Source: Flavobacterium magnum
Lineage (GTDB): Bacteria; Bacteroidota; Bacteroidia; Flavobacteriales; Flavobacteriaceae
Assembly (NCBI RefSeq): GCF_003055625.1
Contig: NZ_CP028811.1
Span: forward strand, 1,364,001 to 1,428,000
DNA length: 64,000 bases
Reading direction: 5' to 3'
Shown: piece by piece, positions 26,521-35,457 of the stretch
How the letters are laid out: each line of letters begins with the position of its first letter
Numbering within the stretch: position 1 is the stretch's first letter
Made by a program: the position numbers and the translations under genes
Notes under the pieces: generated by a model
What the model was told of the DNA's origin: nothing
Seen by the model: the letters and a program-made list of their open reading frames with translations, nothing else
Database searches by the model: none

Positions 26521-29000
26521 CAGAAGTAAAATCCGAAAGACCCTTTTACCCCAAAATTGTTCGTATTGGGTCCGATGTAACTGCCGCGCCACGCAAATTC
26601 AATCCGGAATACCTTAAAAATATTCCCGATACCGGCATTGTATTCCCAATAGAAATCCTCGGGCGCCTGATAGGTCAGCCCTGAAGGGATGTTGACCAGG
26701 CGATTCTTGTCGCTGATGGTTCCGTAAACCCCTTTGAATCCGATGGTTTCGCGCCAGTTCAGTTTCCTTAAGAACGGAATCCTCGAGAAAATCCTGCCCC
26801 CAAAGTTGTGCTGCAGCTGTATCGTCGCGTACGTATCGGCTTCAAATTCATAAAAATCCAGAAGGTTGAATGTGTTTTCTATCGAAAAGTAGGTCTGGTT
26901 TCCCGGCACGATGCTCATCAATCCGAGCGGGATGTAGCTGTAGGTCTTACCGAGTTCAGTAATAACGTCCAGCCTTCCCAAACCGCCAATATTCATCGGC
27001 TGCTTGTAGTACAATTGAAACCTTTCATAGTCGAAATCGCTGTTCAGGACGCCTTTGAGTCCCTGGCTGTAATTGAGGAAAACGCGTGGGAAAGGACTGT
27101 CAACCGTATGCCTTTCCACACCATAACCTGAAGTTTTCCTGCGTGGCGTATAATCAATCTGAAGGTTCAGTTCTGATTGGGTGATGTCAGATTTGATGTG
27201 CTGTTGTGTCAGATCCGTATAGTAAGCCAGGCTGAAAGTGGGCGATGCTGACGCCAAAGTACGGTATGAAAATCCAGCCTGGAACGTCAGGTTCTTCACG
27301 GGTTCTATTTCCAAAGCGACGGAACTGAGGTTTATGTTCGTCAGCTTGCCATTGCTACCGCTTGTAAACAAAGCCGACGAGGCAAAACTGCGCCCTAAAA
27401 TATCGTTGGTGGTGGTTAAACTCGCGCCGATCTGCTCGATGTCCCGTCGGTTTCCGCCCGATAAGATCAGCCTGTTCTTGCGATTCAGCAGCCACATGCC
27501 GGTCAGTCCGTACTTAAATTTGTCATCCTTGAAGCCGTAGGCCACATATCCCTGGATGCGCCACGGGTCATTCTGTCCGAAATAGGTCCGTCCGCCGGTG
27601 CGTATCCTTAAACCCTCTACTTCATTGTATCCGAAGGTGGAAAAAATCGGGCCATAATCGAAATGTCCTTTTTGGATATAGCCGCTTCCGATGATTTCGA
27701 CGAGGCTGTACAGTTGCCGGAATTTTTTGTTTGTCTTGAGCGTATCCAGCATTTTGTATACGCCCACTTCATCCTTGTTCAGGTTTTCGAAGCGATTTTC
27801 CTCCCAGAATTCATCGGGCTTGGTATACACCGACTCGTCAAATTGGTTGACGTCTTCCTTGTAAAAATTGTCCGGTTTTTCAATATCAAACTGGTGGTTA
27901 CGGTATAATGTCGTGCGCTTTCCATAGACACCGCGTGATTTCTCCTTCTTGTTGAGCGCAAAATCAGTCATCATGTAGTCGCGCTTGAGCAGGAAAACCG
28001 AATCGTTCAGCACGTCAAATTGCTGCGCGATGTAAATTTCCTTGACCCAGTTGATGTTCGCGCTTTTGGTCACGGCCATATTGATGTCCTTGATGGCCCA
28101 GGTCGTGTCGTTCACCCAAAAATCCCCCTTGAAGGTCAGTTCATTTTTACGCCGCGGATAATACACTATATTATAGCACCATTTTTTATCGATGAAGGCG
28201 CTGTCAGCCAGTACATAATTGTAAACGTCGATACCTGTCCTCGAAAGCGGACTCGTGAAGGCCTTGTCAAAAAACTTCAGGTAATTGTCATAGATGTCGT
28301 AATCGGCATACAAATCCTTGATGAATGAAATGAGCTGCTGGTTGTTGCTGAAGCCGGAGTTCTTGTTGGCCTTCAGTATTTCCTTGACCTTATTTTTGAC
28401 ATTGTCGCCGTAAACGTCCGAAAGTGCTTCGTTAATGAAAATCGGCAGGTAGGTTTTTCCGGTCACATCAGAAGTGTCGACGGAATTAAAGATAAACTCC
28501 ATGCCTTTAAAAATGCGGCTTTTCATGAAGGCACTGTCGATGGTGTTCATGTCAAATTCTACCTTCTCGTACTTTTCCATCTGGTATTGCTTGAACATGC
28601 GGAGTCCGTTCTTGCGTTTCCGCGCCCAGATTTTCCTTAGGATATCAATTGCGGGATTGTTCTTCTTCGAAGTTTTCCCAGAATAAATCTTGACTTCCTC
28701 AAGCTGCCTCCCTGATTTCAGGACGACTTTCATGTTGTAGGTCACGGCTTTATCCAGCGTGATTTTGACGGTGTCGTATCCAACAAATGAAATCTGCAGC
28801 GAGGTACGGGTTTCATTGGATTCCAGATAAAAGCGTCCGTCTTCGTTGGTGATGATGCCTTCGGAAGTACCCGGAAAACCAACATTGGCATAAGGCACAG
28901 GTTTGTTGTCTTCGTCAAGCACGATGCCGCTGACTTTGGTCTGCGCGAGTGATAAAACCGTAAAAAGCAGGAATATAATGGAAAGGAAATTCTTTTTCAT
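26520..29000 (-). CDS. DUF5686 outer-membrane protein with carboxypeptidase-regulatory-like N-terminus
   Basis: An 826-residue protein. A signal peptide (about 1-20, ending LAQ) is followed by a CarboxypepD_reg-like/beta-sandwich domain (about 22-105: VSGIVLDEDNKPVPYANV and GIITNEDGRFYL) and the large DUF5686 region, whose second half has the alternating pattern and terminal aromatic (GSFGFYF) of an outer-membrane beta-barrel. The family is widespread in Bacteroidota and its function is not known to me. ATG choices are 29000 or 29006; 29000 gives the cleanest signal peptide. It overlaps the glycosylase gene by 1 bp, an operon pairing without obvious functional logic. Confidence 0.9.
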   Translation of the reverse strand: MKKNFLSIIFLLFTVLSLAQTKVSGIVLDEDNKPVPYANVGFPGTSEGIITNEDGRFYLESNETRTSLQISFVGYDTVKITLDKAVTYNMKVVLKSGRQLEEVKIYSGKTSKKNNPAIDILRKIWARKRKNGLRMFKQYQMEKYEKVEFDMNTIDSAFMKSRIFKGMEFIFNSVDTSDVTGKTYLPIFINEALSDVYGDNVKNKVKEILKANKNSGFSNNQQLISFIKDLYADYDIYDNYLKFFDKAFTSPLSRTGIDVYNYVLADSAFIDKKWCYNIVYYPRRKNELTFKGDFWVNDTTWAIKDINMAVTKSANINWVKEIYIAQQFDVLNDSVFLLKRDYMMTDFALNKKEKSRGVYGKRTTLYRNHQFDIEKPDNFYKEDVNQFDESVYTKPDEFWEENRFENLNKDEVGVYKMLDTLKTNKKFRQLYSLVEIIGSGYIQKGHFDYGPIFSTFGYNEVEGLRIRTGGRTYFGQNDPWRIQGYVAYGFKDDKFKYGLTGMWLLNRKNRLILSGGNRRDIEQIGASLTTTNDILGRSFASSALFTSGSNGKLTNINLSSVALEIEPVKNLTFQAGFSYRTLASASPTFSLAYYTDLTQQHIKSDITQSELNLQIDYTPRRKTSGYGVERHTVDSPFPRVFLNYSQGLKGVLNSDFDYERFQLYYKQPMNIGGLGRLDVITELGKTYSYIPLGLMSIVPGNQTYFSIENTFNLLDFYEFEADTYATIQLQHNFGGRIFSRIPFLRKLNWRETIGFKGVYGTISDKNRLVNIPSGLTYQAPEDFYWEYNAGIGNIFKVFRIEFAWRGSYIGPNTNNFGVKGSFGFYF

Positions 29001-29037
29001 GGGCATAAAAAACGTCACCGTGTTTGCGACGGAGGGT

Positions 29038-29045
29038 CAAATATA
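29038..29045 (-). promoter_or_regulatory. Candidate -7 promoter box for the DUF5686 gene
   Basis: The minus strand reads TATATTTG (TAnnTTTG), 37 bp before the ATG. No convincing -33 TTG. The rest of 29046-29170 shows nothing recognised. Confidence 0.45.
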
Positions 29046-29167
29046 GTTAATTAGATAATTGGGTTATTGGAAATTTAAAAAATTAGCAATTGCACACCAC
29101 AGCCAAAGTGCGTATTTCCCTGCCGTGGAAATCAAGTTCCATGTTGCTGATTATGGAATGATTGCCG

Positions 29168-29194
29168 AAAAAAAAACCTCCCAACAAAGGAGGT
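29168..29194 (-). terminator. Terminator of pdhB
   Basis: ACCTCC (29176-29181) pairs with GGAGGT (29189-29194); on the minus strand the hairpin is followed by nine T residues (29168-29176), just after the pdhB stop. Confidence 0.85.
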
Positions 29195-29247
29195 CTTTCA
29201 TTTTATATTTGTGTGGATAAAAGCTGTTTTCCAAATGGCTAAAGTGA

Positions 29248-30228
29248 TTACTTCTTGTACATCACCTTTTTCACCGCTTTCACTACATCATCGGCATTCG
29301 GAAGCCACTCTTTGAGCAGCGTCGGGGAGTACGGTGCCGGCGCATCGGCGGTAGTGATCCTCTGGATGGGCGCATCAAGGTAATCAAACGCCCTTTCCTG
29401 CACGATGTAAGTGATTTCAGAAGCGACACTTGCAAAAGGCCACGCTTCTTCGAGGACCACCAGTCGGTTGGTTTTCCTGACCGATTTTAAGATGGTTTCA
29501 TGATCCATCGGACGCACAGTGCGCAAATCGATGATTTCGCACGAAATGCCGTCTTTCTCTAGGGTTTCGGCAGCAGCAAATGCTTCCTTGATGATTTTCC
29601 CGAACGACACAATGGTGACGTCTTTTCCTTCGCGCTTCACCTCTGCCACGCCCAACGGAATGGTGTATTCGCCTTCCGGCACTTCGCCCTTATCGCCATA
29701 CATTTGTTCCGATTCCATGAAAATCACCGGATCGTTGTCACGGATGGCCGATTTTAGAAGTCCTTTTGCATCATATGGTGTCGATGGGACTACGACTTTC
29801 AATCCCGGGGTATTGGCGAACCAGTTTTCAAAAGCCTGCGAATGCGTGGCACCCAACTGTCCTGCAGAAGCTGTAGGCCCGCGGAATACCATAGGCATGG
29901 GGAATTGTCCTGCTGACATCTGGCGCATTTTTGCGGCATTGTTGATGATCTGGTCGATACCGACCAGTGAAAAGTTGAAAGTCATATACTCTACAATCGG
30001 ACGGCAGCCGTTCATCGCAGATCCTACCGCAATCCCGGCAAAACCAAGCTCGGCGATCGGCGTGTCAATGACGCGTTTGGGCCCGAATTCGTCGAGCATG
30101 CCTTTTGACGCCTTGTACGCTCCGTTGTATTCCGCAACTTCTTCGCCCATCAGGTAAACCGACTCGTCACGGCGCATTTCTTCGCTCATCGCTTCGGCAA
30201 TGGCCTCTCTGAATTGTATCGTTTTCAT
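29248..30228 (-). CDS. pdhB: Pyruvate dehydrogenase E1 component, beta subunit
   Basis: The beta subunit of the thiamine-diphosphate-dependent E1 of the pyruvate (2-oxo acid) dehydrogenase complex. At 326 residues it has the normal length, with REAIAEAMSEEM, the ThDP-facing EEVAEYNGAYK, DTPIAELGFAGIAVG, HSQAFENWFA (conserved His) and the C-terminal VLEEAWPFASVASEI transketolase domain. The alpha subunit and E2 genes are not adjacent, so the complex is encoded at separate sites. Assignment to pyruvate rather than branched-chain substrates rests on overall resemblance. Confidence 0.92.
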   Translation of the reverse strand: MKTIQFREAIAEAMSEEMRRDESVYLMGEEVAEYNGAYKASKGMLDEFGPKRVIDTPIAELGFAGIAVGSAMNGCRPIVEYMTFNFSLVGIDQIINNAAKMRQMSAGQFPMPMVFRGPTASAGQLGATHSQAFENWFANTPGLKVVVPSTPYDAKGLLKSAIRDNDPVIFMESEQMYGDKGEVPEGEYTIPLGVAEVKREGKDVTIVSFGKIIKEAFAAAETLEKDGISCEIIDLRTVRPMDHETILKSVRKTNRLVVLEEAWPFASVASEITYIVQERAFDYLDAPIQRITTADAPAPYSPTLLKEWLPNADDVVKAVKKVMYKK

Positions 30229-30263
30229 GTGTTATGGATTGTTTTCTTCTGTTAAATGAAACG

Positions 30264-30291
30264 CAAAAATAAAAATTTTTTATCCGCTCAA
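30264..30291 (-). promoter_or_regulatory. Promoter of pdhB
   Basis: On the minus strand TTG (30289-30291), a 17-bp spacer and TATTTTTG (30264-30271) make a complete -33/-7 pair, 35 bp before the ATG. Confidence 0.75.
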
Positions 30292-30408
30292 GGCATTATT
30301 TGGGCTTTAATTCTGTTGGAGCCAATTCCGTTGTCGCCTGTATCTTGCCGTTGATAAACAACCGCGACTTAAAACGTCGTACGAAATCGTTATAATGCTG
30401 TAATCTAT

Positions 30409-30439
30409 TATGCGCGCATAGTTTATTTTATAAAATAAA
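30409..30439. promoter_or_regulatory. Two adjacent perfect palindromes upstream of etfB
   Basis: TATGCGCGCATA (30409-30420) and TTTATTTTATAAAATAAA (30422-30439) are both perfect palindromes, separated by one base, 42-73 bp before the etfB ATG. They lie where a repressor or activator would act on the etfBA promoter; TAGTATTTTCG just downstream may hold its -7 box. No T-run follows either palindrome, so they are not terminators. Confidence 0.5.
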
Positions 30440-30481
30440 TTAGTATTTTCGCGGTTCGAAATATTCAATAAATCTTATAAA

Positions 30482-31228
30482 ATGAAAATATTAGTTTGCA
30501 TCAGCCATGTGCCTGATACTACTTCGAAAATCAATTTCACGAACGGAGATGCTGAATTTGACACGAACGGGGTGCAGTTTGTCATCAATCCCAATGATGA
30601 GTTCGGGTTGACGCGTGCCATCTGGTTCCAGGAACAGCAGGGTGCGAATGTGACCGTAGTGAATGTGGGCGGTGCTGATACTGAGCCGACTTTAAGGAAA
30701 GCGCTGGCCATCGGTGCGAATGAAGCAATCCGGGTGAACGCCAATCCAACCGATGGTTTTTATGTAGCGACACAGTTGGCCGAAGTAATCAAAAACGGCG
30801 GATATGACTTAGTGATCGCAGGAAAAGAGTCTTTGGATTACAATGGCGGGATGGTTCCGGGAATGATTGCCGGACTGCTGGGCTACAATTTCCTGAATTC
30901 CTGCATCGGGATTACCGTTGACGGCAACACCGTGAAAGCGTCACGCGAGATTGACGGTGGAAAAGAAACCGTTTCGACTTCCTTACCTTTAATTATAGGA
31001 GGGCAAAAAGGTCTCGTGGAAGAGAAAGACCTGCGCATCCCGAACATGCGTGGCATCATGACCGCACGCACCAAAGCGTTGACCATCCTCGAGCCCGTGG
31101 CGGCCCCTAGCGAGACAAAAGCAGTGAAGTTTGAAAAACCGGCGCCGAAATCTGCGGTGAAAATGTATACCGTCGATCAATTGGATGAGCTGGTAAACGC
31201 CCTGCACAACGAGGCAAAAGTTATTTAA
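30482..31228 (+). CDS. etfB: Electron transfer flavoprotein, beta subunit
   Basis: EtfB and EtfA form the heterodimer that passes electrons from acyl-CoA and other dehydrogenases to the quinone pool. The 248-residue product has the family N-terminus MKILVCISHVPDTTSKI, the AMP-binding-site region AGKESLDYNGGMVPGMIAGLLG, and PNMRGIMTARTK near residue 180. Length is normal. etfA follows after 98 bp on the same strand. Confidence 0.96.
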   Translation: MKILVCISHVPDTTSKINFTNGDAEFDTNGVQFVINPNDEFGLTRAIWFQEQQGANVTVVNVGGADTEPTLRKALAIGANEAIRVNANPTDGFYVATQLAEVIKNGGYDLVIAGKESLDYNGGMVPGMIAGLLGYNFLNSCIGITVDGNTVKASREIDGGKETVSTSLPLIIGGQKGLVEEKDLRIPNMRGIMTARTKALTILEPVAAPSETKAVKFEKPAPKSAVKMYTVDQLDELVNALHNEAKVI

Positions 31229-31326
31229 GCCGAAAGGAAAGTGTGGCAAGTCAAAACCGACTTCATCACGTTAAGGCTTCAGAACGAACATAAAATGTAA
31301 AAATTCATCATTTAAAATAACAAAAG

Positions 31327-32295
31327 ATGTCAATATTAATATACGCGGAATCCAGCGAGGGTAAATTCAAGAAAGTAGCTTTTGAGCTGGCGTCATACGC
31401 GAAAAAAGTAGCCGGGGATTTGGGTACCACCGTCACGGCAGTCACCGTAAACGCAGGAGATGTATCGGAATTATCGAAATACGGCGTCGACAAAGTCCTC
31501 AAAGTAAATAACGCTGCATTGTCCGCGTTCAATGCAAAGGCTTACGCCGACGTCGTGAAGCAGGCAGCAGACAAAGAAAATGTAAAACTCGTGCTGTTGT
31601 CATCAACCACTGACAGTTTATATATGGCGCCCCTGGTGGCGGTAGCCTTAAAAGCGGGTTATGCGTCGAATGTGGTTGGCTTGCCGGTATCCACTTCGCC
31701 ATTCCAGGTGAAAAGGAACGCTTTCTCGAACAAGGCTTTCAACATCACAGAAATCTCGACAGACGTCAAGGTGCTGGGACTTGCGAAAAACTCCTATGGC
31801 ATATACGAAAATGCGTCGTCTTTGGCAGAAGAGGATTTCAATCCGACATTAAATGATGCCGATTTCAGCATCAAGGTCGAATCAGCCGAGAAGTCATCAG
31901 GAAAAGTAACCATCGCCGATGCCGAAATCGTGGTTTCAGGAGGGCGTGGACTTAAAGGACCTGAAAACTGGGGTATGCTGGAGGACATGGCATCCGTCCT
32001 GGGCGCTGCAACAGCTTGCTCAAAACCGGTGTCGGATTTGGGCTGGAGGCCACACAGTGAGCACGTGGGTCAGACCGGAAAGCCGGTTGCGACGAACCTC
32101 TATATTGCAGTGGGGATTTCGGGCGCGATCCAGCATATAGCGGGGATCAATTCTTCCAAAGTGAAGCTCGTCATCAACAGCGATGCCGATGCACCGTTTT
32201 TTAAGGTAGCCGATTACGGTGTGGTGGGTGACGCGTTCGAAATAGTACCAAAGCTTACTGAAAAGCTGAAGGCGTTCAAGGCACAGCATTCGTAA
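31327..32295 (+). CDS. etfA: Electron transfer flavoprotein, alpha subunit
   Basis: The FAD-binding alpha subunit, 322 residues. The C-terminal FAD domain is clear: [66 protein letters not shown] and [20 protein letters not shown]. The N-terminal domain is less conserved, as usual. A terminator follows 19 bp after the stop. Confidence 0.97.
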   Translation: MSILIYAESSEGKFKKVAFELASYAKKVAGDLGTTVTAVTVNAGDVSELSKYGVDKVLKVNNAALSAFNAKAYADVVKQAADKENVKLVLLSSTTDSLYMAPLVAVALKAGYASNVVGLPVSTSPFQVKRNAFSNKAFNITEISTDVKVLGLAKNSYGIYENASSLAEEDFNPTLNDADFSIKVESAEKSSGKVTIADAEIVVSGGRGLKGPENWGMLEDMASVLGAATACSKPVSDLGWRPHSEHVGQTGKPVATNLYIAVGISGAIQHIAGINSSKVKLVINSDADAPFFKVADYGVVGDAFEIVPKLTEKLKAFKAQHS

Positions 32296-32313
32296 GCAAA
32301 AACATATCCATTT

Positions 32314-32340
32314 AGGCTGTCTGTTCTGGCAGCCTTTTTT
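32314..32340 (+). terminator. Terminator of etfBA
   Basis: AGGCTGTC (32314-32321) pairs with GGCAGCCT (32328-32335, one G-T pair), followed by a T-run. Confidence 0.85.
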
Positions 32341-32495
32341 GTTTGGATGCACAACAAACGGGCGTTTGTTTCCACAAAATACTGACCTTTTGTACTTTAC
32401 ATCGGGCAAGCGGCAGTGGTGTGCATTCCGTGCCACCGGGAAAAACTATTTTCCGACAATACCTTTATTTTTTTTAAATTATATCATATAGATTG

Positions 32496-32503
32496 TATTT
32501 TTG
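32496..32503 (+). promoter_or_regulatory. Candidate -7 box placing the start site at the nuclease ATG
   Basis: TATTTTTG matches TAnnTTTG and ends only 5 bp before the ATG at 32509. If used, the transcript would be almost leaderless. No -33 TTG at the right distance. Confidence 0.4.
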
Positions 32504-32508
32504 CAGTT

Positions 32509-33132
32509 ATGAGCTTAGTAAAATTAACCATAAAGGGCATTTCATACAGCCAGACACAAAACGGCGCGTATGCGTTGATCCTGAATGAGGTGGACGGCGA
32601 CAGGAAATTGCCGATTGTAATTGGTGCATTTGAGGCACAATCTATTGCCATCGCGCTTGAAAAGGAGATTAAGCCGCCGCGTCCGCTGACCCATGACCTG
32701 TTCCGCAATTTTGCCGATCGTTTTGACATCGTGGTCAAACAGGTTATTATCCACAAGCTCGTCGACGGCGTTTTTTATTCAAGCATCATCTGCGAAAGGG
32801 ATAAGATTGAGGAGATTATCGATGCACGTACTTCGGATGCGATCGCATTGGCATTGCGTTTCAATGCGCCGATATTTACCTATAAGAACATCCTTGACAA
32901 GGCTGGGATTTACCTTAAGGTGAATCCGCTTGAGAATGAAAAGACGTCCCATGACATGGACGATGTACTCACGACCCCGGAAACTTTTGGGCTTGGCGAA
33001 ACCCAGCAATCAGGGCAGTATACCAAGCACAGCCTTTCTGAACTGCATGACATGCTTGACGGTGCAGTGCGCGATGAGGACTATGAGAAGGCGGCCAAAA
33101 TACGCGACGAAATCTCGAAGCGGGAGAGTTAA
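32509..33132 (+). CDS. Bifunctional nuclease family protein (DUF151 plus UVR motif)
   Basis: A 207-residue protein. Residues about 5-130 are the DUF151/BFN domain, with LPIVIGAFEAQSIAIALE, PRPLTHDLF and the SSIICERDKIEEIDARTSDA-type segment of the family (here with an extra Ile in EEIIDA). The C-terminus (about 170-205) is a UVR motif (LHDMLDGAVRDEDYEKAAKI), as in UvrB/UvrC contacts. The family name comes from plant enzymes with RNase and DNase activity; the bacterial role is unsettled. The start at 32509 (MSLVKLTIKG) is chosen because the longer frame crosses the presumed promoter. Likely cotranscribed with thyA 42 bp downstream. Confidence 0.88.
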   Translation: MSLVKLTIKGISYSQTQNGAYALILNEVDGDRKLPIVIGAFEAQSIAIALEKEIKPPRPLTHDLFRNFADRFDIVVKQVIIHKLVDGVFYSSIICERDKIEEIIDARTSDAIALALRFNAPIFTYKNILDKAGIYLKVNPLENEKTSHDMDDVLTTPETFGLGETQQSGQYTKHSLSELHDMLDGAVRDEDYEKAAKIRDEISKRES

Positions 33133-33174
33133 GCGCCAAACGGGCATTGTCGGACTAACAAATTAAACAGAAAC

Positions 33175-33999
33175 ATGAAGCAGTATTTGGATTTGGTGAA
33201 GCACGTCATGGATAACGGCACGCAAAAAGGCGACCGTACCGGAACCGGGACAAAAAGCGTTTTCGGGTATCAGATGCGCTTTGACCTTGAAGAGGGTTTT
33301 CCGATGGTAACGACGAAGAAACTCCATTTGAAGTCAATCATATACGAGCTGCTGTGGTTTTTGAAAGGCGAAACCAACATTGCTTACCTCAATGAAAATG
33401 GCGTGAAGATCTGGGATGAATGGGCTGACGAAGACGGTAACCTCGGACCGGTTTACGGACACCAATGGCGCAATTGGAACAGTGAAGAAATCGATCAGAT
33501 TTCTGAGTTGATCGACACGCTCAAAACCAACCCAAACAGCCGCCGTATGTTGATTTCGGCCTGGAATCCTTCGGTGCTGCCGGATACTTCAAAGTCTTTT
33601 GCCGAAAATGTAGCCAATGGAAAAGTGGCTCTACCGCCCTGTCATGCATTTTTTCAGTTTTATGTAGCTGATGGAAAGCTTTCGTGTCAATTATATCAGA
33701 GGAGTGCGGATATCTTTTTAGGTGTTCCTTTTAATATCGCTTCCTACGCTCTTTTAACGATGATGATTGCGCAGGTTTGCGATTTGAAACCGGGTGATTT
33801 CATCCACACTTTTGGTGATGCACATATTTATAACAATCATATCGAACAGCTCGAATTGCAGTTAAGCCGCGAACCAAGACCCTTGCCAACAATGAAACTG
33901 AATCCGGAAGTGAAAAACATCTTCGATTTTACTTTTGAGGATTTTACATTGGAAAATTACGATCCGCATCCACACATTAAAGGTGCGGTGGCAGTATAA
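33175..33999 (+). CDS. thyA: Thymidylate synthase
   Basis: ThyA methylates dUMP to dTMP using methylene-THF, producing dihydrofolate. The 274-residue length is normal. The catalytic Cys is in [12 protein letters not shown], and the folate and dUMP sites are seen in [44 protein letters not shown] and [17 protein letters not shown]. folA, which recycles the dihydrofolate, lies about 0.9 kb downstream on the same strand. Confidence 0.98.
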   Translation: MKQYLDLVKHVMDNGTQKGDRTGTGTKSVFGYQMRFDLEEGFPMVTTKKLHLKSIIYELLWFLKGETNIAYLNENGVKIWDEWADEDGNLGPVYGHQWRNWNSEEIDQISELIDTLKTNPNSRRMLISAWNPSVLPDTSKSFAENVANGKVALPPCHAFFQFYVADGKLSCQLYQRSADIFLGVPFNIASYALLTMMIAQVCDLKPGDFIHTFGDAHIYNNHIEQLELQLSREPRPLPTMKLNPEVKNIFDFTFEDFTLENYDPHPHIKGAVAV

Positions 34000-34005
34000 C
34001 GGCAT

Positions 34006-34038
34006 AAAAAAATCCGCTCTGAGGCGGATTTAGTTTTT
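34006..34038. terminator. Bidirectional terminator between thyA and the glycogen-binding-like gene
   Basis: AAATCCGC (34010-34017) pairs with GCGGATTT (34024-34031), with A residues before and a T-run shortly after, between two convergent genes. Confidence 0.85.
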
Positions 34039-34052
34039 TTCAAATCTGTTGA

Positions 34053-34349
34053 TTACAAAGCCAACACGCTGTTTTCAGCATTGGCGAAGTCATTCCACTG
34101 AAAAGAATCGGCTTCAGTCTCGTTGATGAACGTGCCATCAACAAGGTAACGGAATTCGTAAGACGCGTCTTTCCCTAAATCGAAAGTACCTTTGAACGTA
34201 CCGTTTTTCATCTTGCTTAACCCACCTTCAGCAGGATTCCAATTGTTGAAATCACCGATTACTGCAGCGGTATTTGCTTCCTTAGCTTCGACTGAAAAAG
34301 TAACTTTTACAACCGGTTTTGTTTTTATAACTTGTTTCTTGATTCCCAT
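34053..34349 (-). CDS. Small isoamylase-early-set / glycogen-binding-like protein
   Basis: A 98-residue protein made almost only of an Early-set/AMPK-CBM48-like domain: KVTFSVEAKEANTAAVIGDF then NNWNPAEGGLSKMKNGTFKG, and YEFRYLVDGTFINE. These are the carbohydrate-facing positions of glycogen-binding domains in AMPK beta and branching enzymes. It has no signal peptide, so it should be cytoplasmic. There is no enzyme domain and no glycogen gene nearby; a regulatory or glycogen-associated role is inferred. It has its own promoter candidate at 34377-34406. Confidence 0.85.
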   Translation of the reverse strand: MGIKKQVIKTKPVVKVTFSVEAKEANTAAVIGDFNNWNPAEGGLSKMKNGTFKGTFDLGKDASYEFRYLVDGTFINETEADSFQWNDFANAENSVLAL

Positions 34350-34376
34350 AACTTATTCTATTTTAGAATTATAGCG

Positions 34377-34406
34377 CAAAGAAAATGAATTCAGATCAAA
34401 GCGCAA
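34377..34406 (-). promoter_or_regulatory. Promoter candidate for the glycogen-binding-like gene
   Basis: Minus strand: TTG (34404-34406), 19 bp, TTTCTTTG (34377-34384), one base from the -7 consensus. Confidence 0.5.
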
Positions 34407-34538
34407 TAGCAGTCCTGACGATTTGTCGCATTGGCAAAAAGTATGTTATAAATACGGTATATTCTTAATTTTTAGCAGTTTAAATTTCATATGTTAAAAA
34501 CGAAAGCCTTTGCACGGTAAATTATTGTCAGCCTCCGA

Positions 34539-34569
34539 TTGTTACTTTTCAAAAATAATTTTACCTTTA
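34539..34569 (+). promoter_or_regulatory. Promoter candidate for the 2TM-folA pair
   Basis: TTG (34539-34541), 20 bp, TACCTTTA (34562-34569), one base from TAnnTTTG, 17 bp before the first ATG of the 2TM gene. Nothing else was recognised in 34407-34538. Confidence 0.45.
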
Positions 34570-34586
34570 AATGCCAAATAACCCCG

Positions 34587-34919
34587 ATGATGGACAAGGA
34601 AACACACGAACAGTACGAATATGCGCGCAACCGCTTACGCCAGAAAAAGTACCTTTTCTATCATTTTGTGTTGTTCCTGATTGGCAGCCTGTTTATGTTT
34701 GTTGCCAATGAATTGCTGAAATACGGCGAGCCTGAAGCGTGGGACATTTGGGCATCAACGGTCTGGTTTTTCATCATCATCCTGCATTTCATCAAGGTCT
34801 ATGTTATCGACCGCTTCATGAACAAGCAGTGGGAGCGGGAACAGATCGACCGCCTGATGGCAAAACAGCAAAACCGCCTGCGCCAGCTTGAAGCCAAAAT
34901 CGATTCCGAAAAAAATTAA
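34587..34919 (+). CDS. 2TM-domain small membrane protein
   Basis: A 110-residue protein with two membrane segments (about 21-42 and 54-76) between charged ends: an N-terminal EQYEYARNRLRQKK helix and a C-terminal amphipathic or coiled-coil helix rich in Arg, Gln and Glu. This is the 2TM domain, found in Flavobacteria sometimes fused to LytTR or histidine-kinase proteins; here it stands alone. Two consecutive ATGs (34587, 34590) are possible starts. folA follows 9 bp downstream. Confidence 0.8.
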   Translation: MMDKETHEQYEYARNRLRQKKYLFYHFVLFLIGSLFMFVANELLKYGEPEAWDIWASTVWFFIIILHFIKVYVIDRFMNKQWEREQIDRLMAKQQNRLRQLEAKIDSEKN

Positions 34920-34928
34920 GAAACTCAC

Positions 34929-35411
34929 ATGGTTATAATGATTGCCGCTGCCGCAGAAAACGATGCGCTCGGAAAAGACAACGACTTATTGTGGCACCTG
35001 CCCGACGATTTCAAAAGGTTCAAACAACACACTTCAGGGCACCACATCATCATGGGACGCAAAACTTTTGAAAGCTTCCCGAAACCGCTGCCTGACCGCG
35101 TCCATATTGTCATTACGAAGCAGAAGGAGTATCGTCCGGAGGGCTGTATCGTTGTGGGCAGTATGGAAGAGGCACTGTCCAGGGTTCCGGCCAACGAAGA
35201 CGCATATATTATTGGAGGCGGACAGATTTATGAATTGGGCATGGCCTTTGCCGACAAACTCGATATTACACGTGTACACGCACGTTTTGAAGCCGATGCG
35301 TTTTTTCCGCAGATCAATCCGCATTTATGGAAAATGACCGCCAATGAGTTCCATCCGAAAGATGACAGACATTCCTACGATTTCAGTTTTCAGGCTTTCG
35401 TCAGAAAATAA
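34929..35411 (+). CDS. folA: Dihydrofolate reductase
   Basis: DHFR reduces dihydrofolate to tetrahydrofolate with NADPH. The 160-residue product shows IAAAAENDALGKDNDLLWHL (substrate loop with the active-site Asp replaced in context by the DD of LPDDFKRFK), HIIMGRKTFES, LPDRVHIVITKQ and YIIGGGQIYE, the cofactor-binding GG. Length is normal. A start at the second Met (34938) is also possible. It complements thyA upstream. Confidence 0.96.
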   Translation: MVIMIAAAAENDALGKDNDLLWHLPDDFKRFKQHTSGHHIIMGRKTFESFPKPLPDRVHIVITKQKEYRPEGCIVVGSMEEALSRVPANEDAYIIGGGQIYELGMAFADKLDITRVHARFEADAFFPQINPHLWKMTANEFHPKDDRHSYDFSFQAFVRK

Positions 35412-35435
35412 AGCCGGTTTTCCCCAAATCTCACT

Positions 35436-35443
35436 TATCTTTG
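35436..35443 (+). promoter_or_regulatory. -7 promoter box for ubiE
   Basis: TATCTTTG, a full match to TAnnTTTG, 14 bp before the GTG start at 35458, leaving a very short leader. No clear -33 TTG. Confidence 0.5.
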
Positions 35444-35457
35444 CAAAAAAATAATTC

